Below, piece after piece: positions 18,201 through 25,413 of a stretch of DNA of 64,000 nucleotides. Origin of the DNA: Halobacterium zhouii (GTDB lineage: Archaea > Halobacteriota > Halobacteria > Halobacteriales > Halobacteriaceae); NCBI RefSeq assembly GCF_021249405.1, contig NZ_CP089593.1, forward strand, positions 186,001-250,000, in the 5' to 3' direction. A program made the translations under genes and the position numbers. Below the pieces are notes generated by a model. The model was not told the DNA's origin, made no database searches, and saw only the letters and a program-made list of their open reading frames with translations. Within the stretch, counting starts at the first letter, position 1. Every line of letters begins with the position of its first letter.

Positions 18201-18267
18201 AGTCGGCGCGCTCGTCGCGTTCCGGCGTGGCTCTCGACTCCCTGGCCGCTCCGCTGTCGCTTGCCAT
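15223..18267 (-). CDS. FAD-linked oxidase fused to Fe-S (GlpC-like) domain; D-lactate/glycolate dehydrogenase type
   Basis: 1014 residues from the ATG at 18267; GGAGGTGA sits five bases before it, so the in-frame GTG at 18276 lies inside the ribosome binding site and is unlikely. The N-terminal half is a PCMH-type FAD domain (PRGGGTSLAGQA, GGAIGNNSTGAHS) with the matching FAD-oxidase C-domain ending in DWLLNPGQ. The second half has two ferredoxin-like clusters (CHGCGGC near residue 610, CIGCKGCARDC near 672) and cysteine-rich repeats (HGHCHQK near 914, SGCCGMAG near 942) of the GlpC/LutA type. Such fusions oxidise D-lactate, glycolate or similar 2-hydroxy acids and pass electrons to the quinone pool. 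The substrate cannot be read from sequence. Confidence 0.85.
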   Translation of the reverse strand: MASDSGAARESRATPERDERADYDYRGGETERPGLEAALDERVAGDVRFDDYSRELYATDASAYEVTPVGVVFPASTEDVSSVVSYCAAREIPVLPRGGGTSLAGQAVNEAVVLDFTRYMDAVEEVDAEAATARAEAGVVLSDLNEATSEFGLKFAPDPAAGDRSALGGAIGNNSTGAHSLQYGKTDAYVESCEVVLADGTVTTLGEVTLTELRDGANQDGALLERVYAEVLRIVEEEAGEVEAQYPDLKRNVSGYNLDALVEEAREAQQDPDATVNLARLLAGSEGTLAVITEATVALEPVPETTSAALLAYDSLDAAMRDVPAILDHDAAAVELVDDVLLDLARNTAEFADVAAMLPDGTEAALLVEFYADSEDEGVAKIDELLADRVGDHAFDALEAHDDATQERFWKLRKAGLPILLSRTSDEKHISFIEDCAVPPEHLADYVADFQKILADHDTFASFYAHAGPGVLHVRPLVSTKDVSGVEAMRDIADRVTDLVVEYGGSVSGEHGDGRARTQWNRKLYGDRLWGVFRDLKTAFDPDWLLNPGQVCGDVSMTENLRFDPGYEFEAVSASSASGGSSGERSESDGGFDPALNWQNDNGMQGMAELCHGCGGCRTKQSEGGVMCPTYRAAEEESLSTRGRANALRQAMSGDLPNEQFTDEFADEIMDLCIGCKGCARDCPSEVDMAKLKTEVSHARHQRDGANLRERVFANVDELAKWGSRFAPLANRLPDLPGARAFLERTLGIARERSLPEFASESFQDWFRERGAAVAREDAERRVVLFADTYTNYANPEVGKAVVRVLEATGVHVRVADRTDSGRPAHSKGFVEQARDTARANVAELAPRVADGWDVVVPEPSDAVMFQSDLLDLCSGEDVEVVADNTYGVCEYLDTFRLGDDVEWETPGDSLTYHGHCHQKATKKDHHAVGVLRRAGYAVDPLDSGCCGMAGSFGYEAEHYSMSRAIGRLLFEQVEDSDADTVVAPGESCRTQLGDREGEGRPPHPVEKLADALD

Positions 18268-18365
18268 CTGATTCACCTCCCGCTATGGACGCGCCGCTCT
18301 TGAACTGTGTGCTCGAAAGAACTCGGGTACCCCTACCCGGTAGCGATTGCTCTATTCTTCACCGG

Positions 18366-18376
18366 TATATGTCTTG
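18366..18376 (-). promoter_or_regulatory. TATA box for the FAD/Fe-S oxidase gene
   Basis: On the minus strand GACATATACCGG lies about 100 bases before the ATG at 18267. This predicts a leader of about 70 bases, consistent with the strong ribosome binding site seen directly before the start, unlike the leaderless genes elsewhere in the window. Confidence 0.45.
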
Positions 18377-18450
18377 TTGGACTCGGGGCGACACGTACCC
18401 CGGTCGACGGGGCCGTCGGAGGCGACGAACCGACACGTTCGGGACGACGC

Positions 18451-19470
18451 TCAGTCGTACGTGTGGAAGTCGACGGCCTGCTCGAGGAGGTCGTCGGGGA
18501 TGCCTGGAACCTCTCCGGACCGAACCGGTCCCGCCGCCTCGACGGCGTCGGAGTCCCGCGGGAAATCACGGAGCGCGAAGTGTATCGAGATGCCGGCCTT
18601 CGCGCCGTCCGCGAGCGCGATTGGCACCTGATTGTGTCCCGGCGTCAGGTCCCCGACGGCGTACACGTCCTCGACGCTCGTCTGGCCGTGGTCGTCGACC
18701 GCGACCGTGCCGTCGTCGTTGACGTCGCAGCCGAGGTTCCGCGCGAGGCCGTTGTTGTACTTGGCGCCGTACATCGCGAACCCGCCCCGGTACTCGCGGG
18801 TCGAGCCGTCCGCGAACTCCATGGCCTCCAGCCATCCGTCGTCGCCGTTCTGGATGCCGGTGACGTCCTCGTGGACCACGCCGATGGGGTGGGTGTCCAG
18901 CATCTCGGCGGTCTCCTCGCTCCACTCGGGGTCCTCGCCGCGCGTGAGCAGGTCGACGTCGTCGGTGAAGTTCAGCATGATGGCGGCGACGTGCGCGGCG
19001 CTCTCGGAGTGGCCCATCACGTACACCGACTCGTCGACGAACATGTACGCGTCACAGTGCAGGCAGTAGTGAAGTCCGCGGCCCGTCCGCGGGAGCGGCG
19101 GGTCAGGCTGGACGTCGCTGAATCCGGTGGCGAGGACGACGCGCTCCGCGCGGTAGTTCGCGTCGTCGCCGCACAACTCGACGGTGTCGTCGTCAGTCCA
19201 TCGGCAGGATGAGATGGCGTCCTGATGGATCGAACACCCGTACGCCTCGAGTTGTTCGCGGCCGACGCCGAGATACTCGTGGCCGCTCGTCTCCTCGCGA
19301 ACCCCGAGGACGTTGTGGACCTCCTGCATCATCGCGGCGCGACCGCCGCCGCGGTCGACCAGCGCCGTCTGGTGGCCGAGACGAGTGGTGTACAGCGCCG
19401 CCGTCTGCCCGGCGGGACCGCCGCCGACGACCACCACCTCGTACTCCTCGACGGGAAGTTCGTCTGCCAT
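18451..19470 (-). CDS. Thioredoxin reductase-like FAD/NAD(P) oxidoreductase
   Basis: 339 residues. An N-terminal FAD-binding GGGPAGQTAALY, a redox pair in YCLHCDAY (normally CATC in TrxB), the NAD(P)-domain and a C-terminal VYAVGDLTPG place it in the TrxB-like family. The NAD(P) motif usually read as GGGxxA is replaced by GHSESAA, so cofactor use may differ from standard TrxB. It neighbours a second disulfide reductase (19579-21027) on the same strand, which suggests shared thiol redox work. Partner thioredoxin unknown; none is in the window. Confidence 0.85.
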   Translation of the reverse strand: MADELPVEEYEVVVVGGGPAGQTAALYTTRLGHQTALVDRGGGRAAMMQEVHNVLGVREETSGHEYLGVGREQLEAYGCSIHQDAISSCRWTDDDTVELCGDDANYRAERVVLATGFSDVQPDPPLPRTGRGLHYCLHCDAYMFVDESVYVMGHSESAAHVAAIMLNFTDDVDLLTRGEDPEWSEETAEMLDTHPIGVVHEDVTGIQNGDDGWLEAMEFADGSTREYRGGFAMYGAKYNNGLARNLGCDVNDDGTVAVDDHGQTSVEDVYAVGDLTPGHNQVPIALADGAKAGISIHFALRDFPRDSDAVEAAGPVRSGEVPGIPDDLLEQAVDFHTYD

Positions 19471-19531
19471 ACGACGACCATCGCCGGCAAAGAGGAAAAA
19501 CGTGACCGCCGGTGGGGACCGTGACCCGACA

Positions 19532-19585
19532 GTTCGCCCGTGAACCAGCCGTCAGTGGGTTCGCCCATAAACCAGCCGTCAGTGG
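19532..19585. repeat. 27-bp tandem repeat, 2 copies, containing a stop codon
   Basis: Two adjacent 27-bp units (19532-19558 and 19559-19585) differ at two positions; each contains AACCAGCCGTCAGTGG. The TGA stop of the disulfide reductase (minus strand, 19579-19581) lies within the copy nearest the gene, and the other copy is directly downstream of it. Confidence 0.85.
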
Positions 19586-21027
19586 TGGTGATGGTGGTGT
19601 TCGTGGCCGGGACGACTGAACTGCCCGGAGAACGCGCGCTGGACGACCTCGGGGAGCGCCGGGTGGATGTGCACGGACTCCCGGACGTCCTGTACGCTGC
19701 CCGTTCCTGCCTTCATCGCGACGACGACCTCCTCGATCAGCGTCGAGGCGTCCGGGCCGATGATGTGGCAACCCAGAATCTCGCCCTCCGTGTCGATTAT
19801 CGCCTTCACGAACCCCTCGGCGTGCATCGCGTCCCCACGCGCGGTGTCCTCGTACTGGTGCGTGTTCACCGCGTACTCCACGTCGTCCGCCCGCAACTCT
19901 TCCTCGCGTGCACCCACACCAGCGACCTCAGGGGACGCGAACACTGCAAACGGCATCGCCGTATAGTCGACCGGCTGCAGCTCCGGCCCGAAGAGATTCC
20001 GAGCGACCGCCTGGGCCTCGTGGTTCGCGCTGTGCTTCAGCAGGTACTCGCCGACGATGTCGCCGAGCGCCCACACGCCCTCGACGTCCGTCCGCAGGTA
20101 TTCGTCGGTCTCTACGAACCCCTGGTCGTCCGTCTGCACGCCCGTCGCGTCGAGGTTCAACTGGTCGGTGTTCGGCCGCCGGCCGGCCGCGACGAGGAGT
20201 TCGTCGCCCGTGACTGACACCGACTCGCCGTCCTCGACGACGCCGCCCCCGTCGCCGCCGTCGTCGTACTCGTACTCGCGCGCTTCGACGGTGAACCCGT
20301 CGCCGGACTGAGAGACCGATATCGCCTCACAGCCGGTGTGGACGTCGAACCGCTCGGCGAACCGGTCCGTGAACGCCTCGGACACCGCCTCGTCGGCCTG
20401 CGGGAGCAGCGACGGCCGGCGCCCGACGACGCTCACGTCGCTGCCGAACGTCCCGAAGAAATGCCCCAGTTCAGCCGCGATGTAGCCACCCCCAATTATC
20501 ACGAGATGGTCCGGCGGCGTTTCCAACTGGAGGGCTTCCGTGCTCGTCAGGTACTCCACGTCCTCGATGCCGTCGATGGGCGGAATCGTCGGTCGCGTCC
20601 CCGCCGCGACCAGGATGGTGTCGCCGCGGAATCGCGCGCCCTCGTTCTCGCCCGCCACGACTTCGAGCGTGTGGTCGTCGACGAACCGCACCTCGTGCTC
20701 GTAGAGTGTGTGCTGGTCCGAGGAGTGGAGACCCTGGCGGATCGACTCGCCGTCCTCGTGTACGTCCTCGTTCACCTTGCGGACGATGTCCGCGAACGCG
20801 ACGTCCTCGACCGTCACGTCGATGTTGAACTCGCCGGCGCGCTCGACCGTCTCCAGGACGTCGGCGTGGTACAGCAGCATCTTCGAGGGGATGCAACCCC
20901 GGTTCAGGCACGTCCCGCCGAACCGCCCCTTCTCCGCGACGGCGACCGACTGCCCCTGGTTCGCGGCCACGTTCGCCACCTCGAGACCCGACCCGGAGCC
21001 AATGACGACGAAGTCGTACTCTTCCAT
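19579..21027 (-). CDS. Pyridine nucleotide-disulfide reductase, probable bis-gamma-glutamylcystine reductase
   Basis: 482 residues. GSGSGLEVANVAANQG binds FAD, GTCLNRGCIPSKM holds the redox cysteines, VIIGGGYIAAELG binds NAD(P)H, and HIHPALPEVV holds the C-terminal His-Glu pair used by glutathione-, mycothiol- and lipoamide-type reductases. The N-terminus resembles mycothione reductases and a Halobacterium enzyme once annotated as mercuric reductase and later shown to reduce bis-gamma-glutamylcystine; there is no N-terminal HMA domain or C-terminal Cys pair as in true MerA. Haloarchaea use gamma-glutamylcysteine as their main thiol, so this role is inferred. The protein ends with HEHHHHHH, a natural poly-His tail. 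Dihydrolipoamide dehydrogenase is the alternative. Confidence 0.75.
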   Translation of the reverse strand: MEEYDFVVIGSGSGLEVANVAANQGQSVAVAEKGRFGGTCLNRGCIPSKMLLYHADVLETVERAGEFNIDVTVEDVAFADIVRKVNEDVHEDGESIRQGLHSSDQHTLYEHEVRFVDDHTLEVVAGENEGARFRGDTILVAAGTRPTIPPIDGIEDVEYLTSTEALQLETPPDHLVIIGGGYIAAELGHFFGTFGSDVSVVGRRPSLLPQADEAVSEAFTDRFAERFDVHTGCEAISVSQSGDGFTVEAREYEYDDGGDGGGVVEDGESVSVTGDELLVAAGRRPNTDQLNLDATGVQTDDQGFVETDEYLRTDVEGVWALGDIVGEYLLKHSANHEAQAVARNLFGPELQPVDYTAMPFAVFASPEVAGVGAREEELRADDVEYAVNTHQYEDTARGDAMHAEGFVKAIIDTEGEILGCHIIGPDASTLIEEVVVAMKAGTGSVQDVRESVHIHPALPEVVQRAFSGQFSRPGHEHHHHHH

Positions 21028-21118
21028 GCCCGGGTAGACGGCACTCGGACTGATTGCTCTCCTGTCCCACTGGTTACTGGATGCACACCAGTTCCCGGCT
21101 GACCGCCCTGGCCCGTCA

Positions 21119-21196
21119 GTCCGGGAGCGTCGTCTGATTCACGGGTTCGGGAGCGCCGTTTGGTCTACGAGTCCGGAAGCGCCGTCTGGTTCACGA
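21119..21196. repeat. 26-bp tandem repeat, 3 copies, spanning a gene's stop codon
   Basis: Three 26-bp units at 21119-21144, 21145-21170 and 21171-21196 share GAGCGCCGT and TTCACGA-like ends. Unit 3 encodes the last residues (NQTALPDS) of the DUF2298 gene on the minus strand and unit 2 supplies its TAG (21165-21167). Because 26 is not a multiple of three, the extra copies are out of frame with each other. Confidence 0.85.
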
Positions 21197-23387
21197 CGTA
21201 CACGGTCACACTGCCGAACTCGACGGGCCGGAACCCGTGTTCGCGCTCGAACGGCCGGACGTCGTATCGCTCGCGTTCGTACGGACCGAGGTAGACGTAC
21301 TGGACGTCGTAGCGCTCGAGGAGGGCGGCCCGCGTCGCGGCGTCCCCCTCGAATATCGCGCGGACGTCGGCCGCCCGCCGATTGTAGGCTGCCTCGGAGT
21401 GGTAGTCGGCGGCGTGTGTCCACCCCGCGATTGTGGGGAGTCCCGTGAGGCTGGACGCCGGACTCGCGCGGAATCCGAACATCGCGCGTTCGGTCGGCGC
21501 GGCGGCGACGATGTGGGGTTGGCCGGCGCGCGCGTCGAGCCACTCGATGGCGGCGTCGTGGTCGGGGTGGAGGACGCCGACGAACGCCGTCGAGTCGAGT
21601 GTCGGCCCCTCGACCACGGAGCGGTCCTCCGTCGCCACCGCAGAGAGCGCGAGCGCGCCGTAGACCGACGTCGCGAGCACCAGCGCGACCGCGACAACCG
21701 CCCGCGCCGCGTCGCGGTCGACGGCGGGCGTGGTGAACGAGTCCGTCGGAAGCCACGCAGCGACGACGGACGCGAGCGCCGTCCCGGCGGCGACCGACCA
21801 CAGCAACCACACCTGGCTGTGGATCTTGTATATCGTGTTGTACCGGCCGGGCGCGGCGCCGCCGTTCACGTACGCGACTTCCACGAGCAACACGAGTCCG
21901 GCGCCCGCGAGCACGAGCACGGTCTCGTAGCCGACCGAGCGGGTCCGCCGGAGGAGCCACCACGCGGCCAGCAGGACCGGCGCGACGAACGCGAGCGCGA
22001 CGAACTCGAGTGCGACTGCGAGGGCGACGAGGATGGCCCCGACGACCACCGGCGCGAGGGTGGGGGTGTGCCGGCGGAGGCGGGGGCCGAGGTAGAGCGC
22101 GAATGCGAGCAGGAACGCCCCGTACTCGAGGAGGTACAGCGAGACGTCGCTGCGCTCCGGGAGAAAGGCGAGCGGCCGCGTGGTGTCGGTCCCGAAGACG
22201 AACGGCGCGACCACGAGGACGCCGAGCGCGCCGACGACCGCGGCGACGCCGAGCGCGATTGTGTAGCGTCCGCCCTCGTTCCGGAGCGCGCCGTGGACCC
22301 GCTCGAGTCGACTGCTGCCGTCGGGGAGCAGACCCGCGGGGTGCTCGGGCGAAAACGCGACCGCGAGCGCGACAAGGCCGAGCGCGGTGGGGAGACTCCA
22401 GACGTTCGTGACCGCGACGACGCCCGCGAGTGGGACGACGGCCGCGAGTCGGCCGACGCGCGCGCCGCGGTCGCCGGCGCTCGTCTGGTAGTACGCGAAC
22501 AGCACCGCGGCGACCAGGAGCGTGTACGGCTGGCTCATCACGTGCGCGTGGAGGCTCCCGACGAGCACCGAGTACAGCGGGACGTCAGTCGGGAACGATG
22601 CGAAGTGCGTCGCGTCGAACGTCGAGAACGACCCGGCGAAGGCGTTCGCGGGCAGCGACAGCGCGCTCAGGACCGCCCGGTCGACGCTCGCCGGGAGCGA
22701 CCCGAGGACGAGTCCGAGCGGTTCGTAGAGGTTCCCGCCAATGCCGAGGAAGACGGCGACGAACGCGCCGGAGAGCCGGGAGTGTATCCCGCGTGCGGCG
22801 CCGAGCGAGCGACCGAGGTCGTAGCCGCCGGCGACGACCATCGCGTAGAACGTCGGCACGGCGAGAGTCGGAACGTACCGGGCGGGCGTGTCGGTGAGGA
22901 ACGCCCAGAGGACGGCGGTGAGGTGGCCGCCGAAGTAGTACTGCATCGGCGCGCCCGCGAACCAGAAGTCGGCCGGCGGGAGCGCCGACGCCCGGAACAG
23001 CGACTTCACGGTGCCGAAGTTGAGGAACCCCTCGGCCCACACCTCGAGGCCGGGGCTGTCGACGGAGACGACCACCGCCAGAACGAACGCGGCGGCGAAG
23101 ACGAACGCGCTCTCGGCGAACCGCCGCCAAGGCGGGGAGACGCCAGTGCGCACCGCAAGCGCCGAGAGCGCCGCAAGCGCGCCCACTCCGAACGCGGCGG
23201 CGGAGGGGCCGAACGCGACCTGTCCCGTCCAGAACGCGACCAGGGTGACGACCGCGGTGCCGACGACAAAGGAGAACCCGGCGCCGCGGGTCTCCAGCGG
23301 GTCGAGGAGGCGGGCGGTCAGCGGGAGGGCGAGCAGTCCGACGACCAGGAGACCCACTCCCCAGTGGAGGACCGGGAGGAGTTGCAC
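21165..23387 (-). CDS. DUF2298 (YYY-type) multi-pass membrane protein
   Basis: 740 residues from the GTG at 23387, chosen because homologues begin with the first hydrophobic helix (VQLLPVLHWGVGLLVV); the frame is open to 23519 but that stretch is polar and contains tandem repeats. More than a dozen hydrophobic segments fill the first 500 residues, with MQYYYFGGHLTAV near residue 140, the triple-Tyr mark of the family, then a soluble C-terminal part. The family (TIGR03662) occurs in Chloroflexi and haloarchaea next to TIGR03663 proteins, exactly as here. A lipid-linked sugar transferase or flippase-related role is inferred from fold similarity to GT-C enzymes; no activity is known to me. Confidence 0.85.
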   Translation of the reverse strand: MQLLPVLHWGVGLLVVGLLALPLTARLLDPLETRGAGFSFVVGTAVVTLVAFWTGQVAFGPSAAAFGVGALAALSALAVRTGVSPPWRRFAESAFVFAAAFVLAVVVSVDSPGLEVWAEGFLNFGTVKSLFRASALPPADFWFAGAPMQYYFGGHLTAVLWAFLTDTPARYVPTLAVPTFYAMVVAGGYDLGRSLGAARGIHSRLSGAFVAVFLGIGGNLYEPLGLVLGSLPASVDRAVLSALSLPANAFAGSFSTFDATHFASFPTDVPLYSVLVGSLHAHVMSQPYTLLVAAVLFAYYQTSAGDRGARVGRLAAVVPLAGVVAVTNVWSLPTALGLVALAVAFSPEHPAGLLPDGSSRLERVHGALRNEGGRYTIALGVAAVVGALGVLVVAPFVFGTDTTRPLAFLPERSDVSLYLLEYGAFLLAFALYLGPRLRRHTPTLAPVVVGAILVALAVALEFVALAFVAPVLLAAWWLLRRTRSVGYETVLVLAGAGLVLLVEVAYVNGGAAPGRYNTIYKIHSQVWLLWSVAAGTALASVVAAWLPTDSFTTPAVDRDAARAVVAVALVLATSVYGALALSAVATEDRSVVEGPTLDSTAFVGVLHPDHDAAIEWLDARAGQPHIVAAAPTERAMFGFRASPASSLTGLPTIAGWTHAADYHSEAAYNRRAADVRAIFEGDAATRAALLERYDVQYVYLGPYERERYDVRPFEREHGFRPVEFGSVTVYVVNQTALPDS

Positions 23388-23477
23388 AGTACTGGACAGG
23401 TGAAGTGACGGATTAGTTCTTCTGCATCTTGCGCGGAACGACCGGACGGCGGCGACACGCGCGTCTGAATCGCGCGG

Positions 23478-23565
23478 TCTACGCATCCGGACTGTGCAGT
23501 CTACGCATCCGAACCGCACGACCTACGCATCCGGACCGTCCGACCTACGCGTTCGACCCAGGCAC
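23478..23565. repeat. 22-bp tandem repeat, about 4 copies, in a divergent promoter region
   Basis: Units at 23478-23499, 23500-23521, 23522-23543 and 23544-23565 share TACGCATCCG; the fourth is worn. The array lies in the 246-bp gap between the divergent DUF2298 and TIGR03663 genes, about 35 bp before the TATA box of the latter. Confidence 0.85.
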
Positions 23566-23600
23566 CCGAATCACCCGACACGACGGCTGTTCAACACAAA

Positions 23601-23610
23601 GAATATATCG
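23601..23610 (+). promoter_or_regulatory. TATA box for the TIGR03663 gene
   Basis: GAATATATCG is centred about 28 bases before the GTG at 23634, so this gene is probably leaderless and the GTG is the true start. Confidence 0.6.
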
Positions 23611-23633
23611 GCGCTATCGCTACGAAACGGACA

Positions 23634-25355
23634 GTGACCCGTCTCGAACATCTCCGCGACCGGCGAGTGTCCGCCGCGCTCGTCGGCCTCGCCCTCCTCG
23701 GACTCGTCTCGCGGCTCGTCCAGCTCGGCGAGCGCGTCTTCTACTACGACGAAGCCTGGTTCGGCTACTGGGTGCTGCGGTTCATGGAGAACGGCGCCTG
23801 GGAGTACCGCCCCATCCTCCACGGCCCCCTCTTCGCTCGCGTGAACTCCCTTGTCTTCCCCGTGCTCGGCGCGAACGACGCCACCGCGCGCCTCTTCGTC
23901 GCGGTCGTCGGCGCGCTCCTCCCGCTCTCGGCGTGGCTGTTCCGGGAGCACCTCCGGGACGGCGAAGTCGTCGCGCTCGGCGTCGCGCTCGCGTTCAACC
24001 CCGTCCTCTTCTACTACTCGCGGTTCATGCGCAAGGACCTCCCGCTCGCCGCGTTCATGCTCGTCACGCTCGGCCTGCTCGTGCGCGCGTCCGACACGCG
24101 GCGCCCGCGCTACCTCTACGGTGCCGCGGTCACGCTCGGTATCGCGTTCGCCACGAAGGAGAGCGTCCTGCTCTGGCTGGTGACGTGGGCCGGCGCGAGC
24201 GCACTCGTTTTCGACCGCTACCTCCTCCGCGCCCGGGACCAGGATGGCGACGCCTTCGAGTTCCTCCGCGGCCGCGCCGACCGCGCCGCCGCCGGCGTCC
24301 GCGAGTGGTGGCCCCACGCCGTGCTCGCGAGCGCCGTCTTCCTCGCCGTCGTCGTCTACTTCTACGCGCCGCGTGCCGGTCCCGGCCAGCAGATCGGTCT
24401 GTGGCGAGCGCTCGGCGGCGAGTTCGGGACACTCCCCGCCGTCGTCGGGGAGGCGACGCTCGGCTCCCTCCAGAAGGCCATCGACTACTGGGTGTCCGGG
24501 AGCATCCAGGAACACCCCTACCTCCCGTACTTCACGGACACCGCCGAAACCGTCCTCGCGGGCGCGCTCGGCGTCGCGCTGCTCGCTGTCGTCGGCTTCC
24601 TCTTCGACCGCTACGCCGGCGACGCGCCGCGCGGCCTCGTGGCGTTCAACTTCTACAGCGGCGTCGCCGCGCTCGTCGGCTACCCGCTCGCGAACAACCT
24701 CCCCGTGCCGTGGTCGACGGTTCACGCCATCGTCCCGCTCTGTATCCCCGCGGCCGTCGGCGCGTACGCCGTCTACCAGTGGGGCCGCAGTCGACTCCCC
24801 GCCCGCGAACCCGCTCTCCTCCGGGACCGCACGCCGATGCACGCCGTACGAGCCACCGTCGCCGCTGGCCTGCTCGTCTTCCTCGTCGCCTCTGCGGGCG
24901 CGACCATCGCGCAGACGAGCTACCAGCAGCCCCACGAGAGCCCGCGGGGCGACCCCGGCAACGACGTCATCTACTACGCCCAGGCCCCCGGCGAACTCCG
25001 GCAGGTCGTGAACGACATCGAGCGCGCGACCGCGACCGGCGGCGACGACGTCGACGTGCTGTACGTCGGCGACCGCCTCGCGATGAACGAATCCCGGGTG
25101 GACTACCCGCCCGGGACGGGCGCGTGGCACGCTCGAATACCGCTTCCGTGGTACACCGAAGCTCTCGGCGCGGACGTCGACAGCGTCCCACGGGTCGACG
25201 GTGTCGGCAACGAGACGCCACCCGTCGTCATCACCCAACCGGCGCTCCGGGACAACGTCGCGGAGCGCCTCGGGGACGCCTACACCAGCAAAACCTACCC
25301 CCTCGACGACATCGGCGACCGCGTCGTCGTCGTGTTCACGCGAACCGGCGACTGA
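23634..25355 (+). CDS. TIGR03663 family membrane protein (Agl23-like, flippase-associated)
   Basis: 573 residues from a GTG that sits 28 bases after a TATA box. A first luminal loop carries FYYDEAWFGYW, an acidic motif like the first loop of GT-C glycosyltransferases (Stt3/PMT/ArnT fold), followed by about ten hydrophobic segments and a soluble C-terminal domain from about residue 430. The family is paired with DUF2298 proteins in Chloroflexi and haloarchaea, and a member is called Agl23 in haloarchaeal N-glycosylation annotation. It is divergent to its partner here. The role in glycan transfer across the membrane is inferred from fold and neighbour. Confidence 0.85.
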   Translation: MTRLEHLRDRRVSAALVGLALLGLVSRLVQLGERVFYYDEAWFGYWVLRFMENGAWEYRPILHGPLFARVNSLVFPVLGANDATARLFVAVVGALLPLSAWLFREHLRDGEVVALGVALAFNPVLFYYSRFMRKDLPLAAFMLVTLGLLVRASDTRRPRYLYGAAVTLGIAFATKESVLLWLVTWAGASALVFDRYLLRARDQDGDAFEFLRGRADRAAAGVREWWPHAVLASAVFLAVVVYFYAPRAGPGQQIGLWRALGGEFGTLPAVVGEATLGSLQKAIDYWVSGSIQEHPYLPYFTDTAETVLAGALGVALLAVVGFLFDRYAGDAPRGLVAFNFYSGVAALVGYPLANNLPVPWSTVHAIVPLCIPAAVGAYAVYQWGRSRLPAREPALLRDRTPMHAVRATVAAGLLVFLVASAGATIAQTSYQQPHESPRGDPGNDVIYYAQAPGELRQVVNDIERATATGGDDVDVLYVGDRLAMNESRVDYPPGTGAWHARIPLPWYTEALGADVDSVPRVDGVGNETPPVVITQPALRDNVAERLGDAYTSKTYPLDDIGDRVVVVFTRTGD

Positions 25356-25413
25356 ACGGCATCGCCGCTCCACCGTCGCTCTCGGCGCCCGCTGACTGGC
25401 TCTTCCATCGTCG

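Noticed and set aside
18307..19212. Plus-strand frame of 301 codons opposite the TrxB-like gene
   Set aside because: Antisense shadow without motifs; the minus strand has both nucleotide-binding sites and the CxxC pair.
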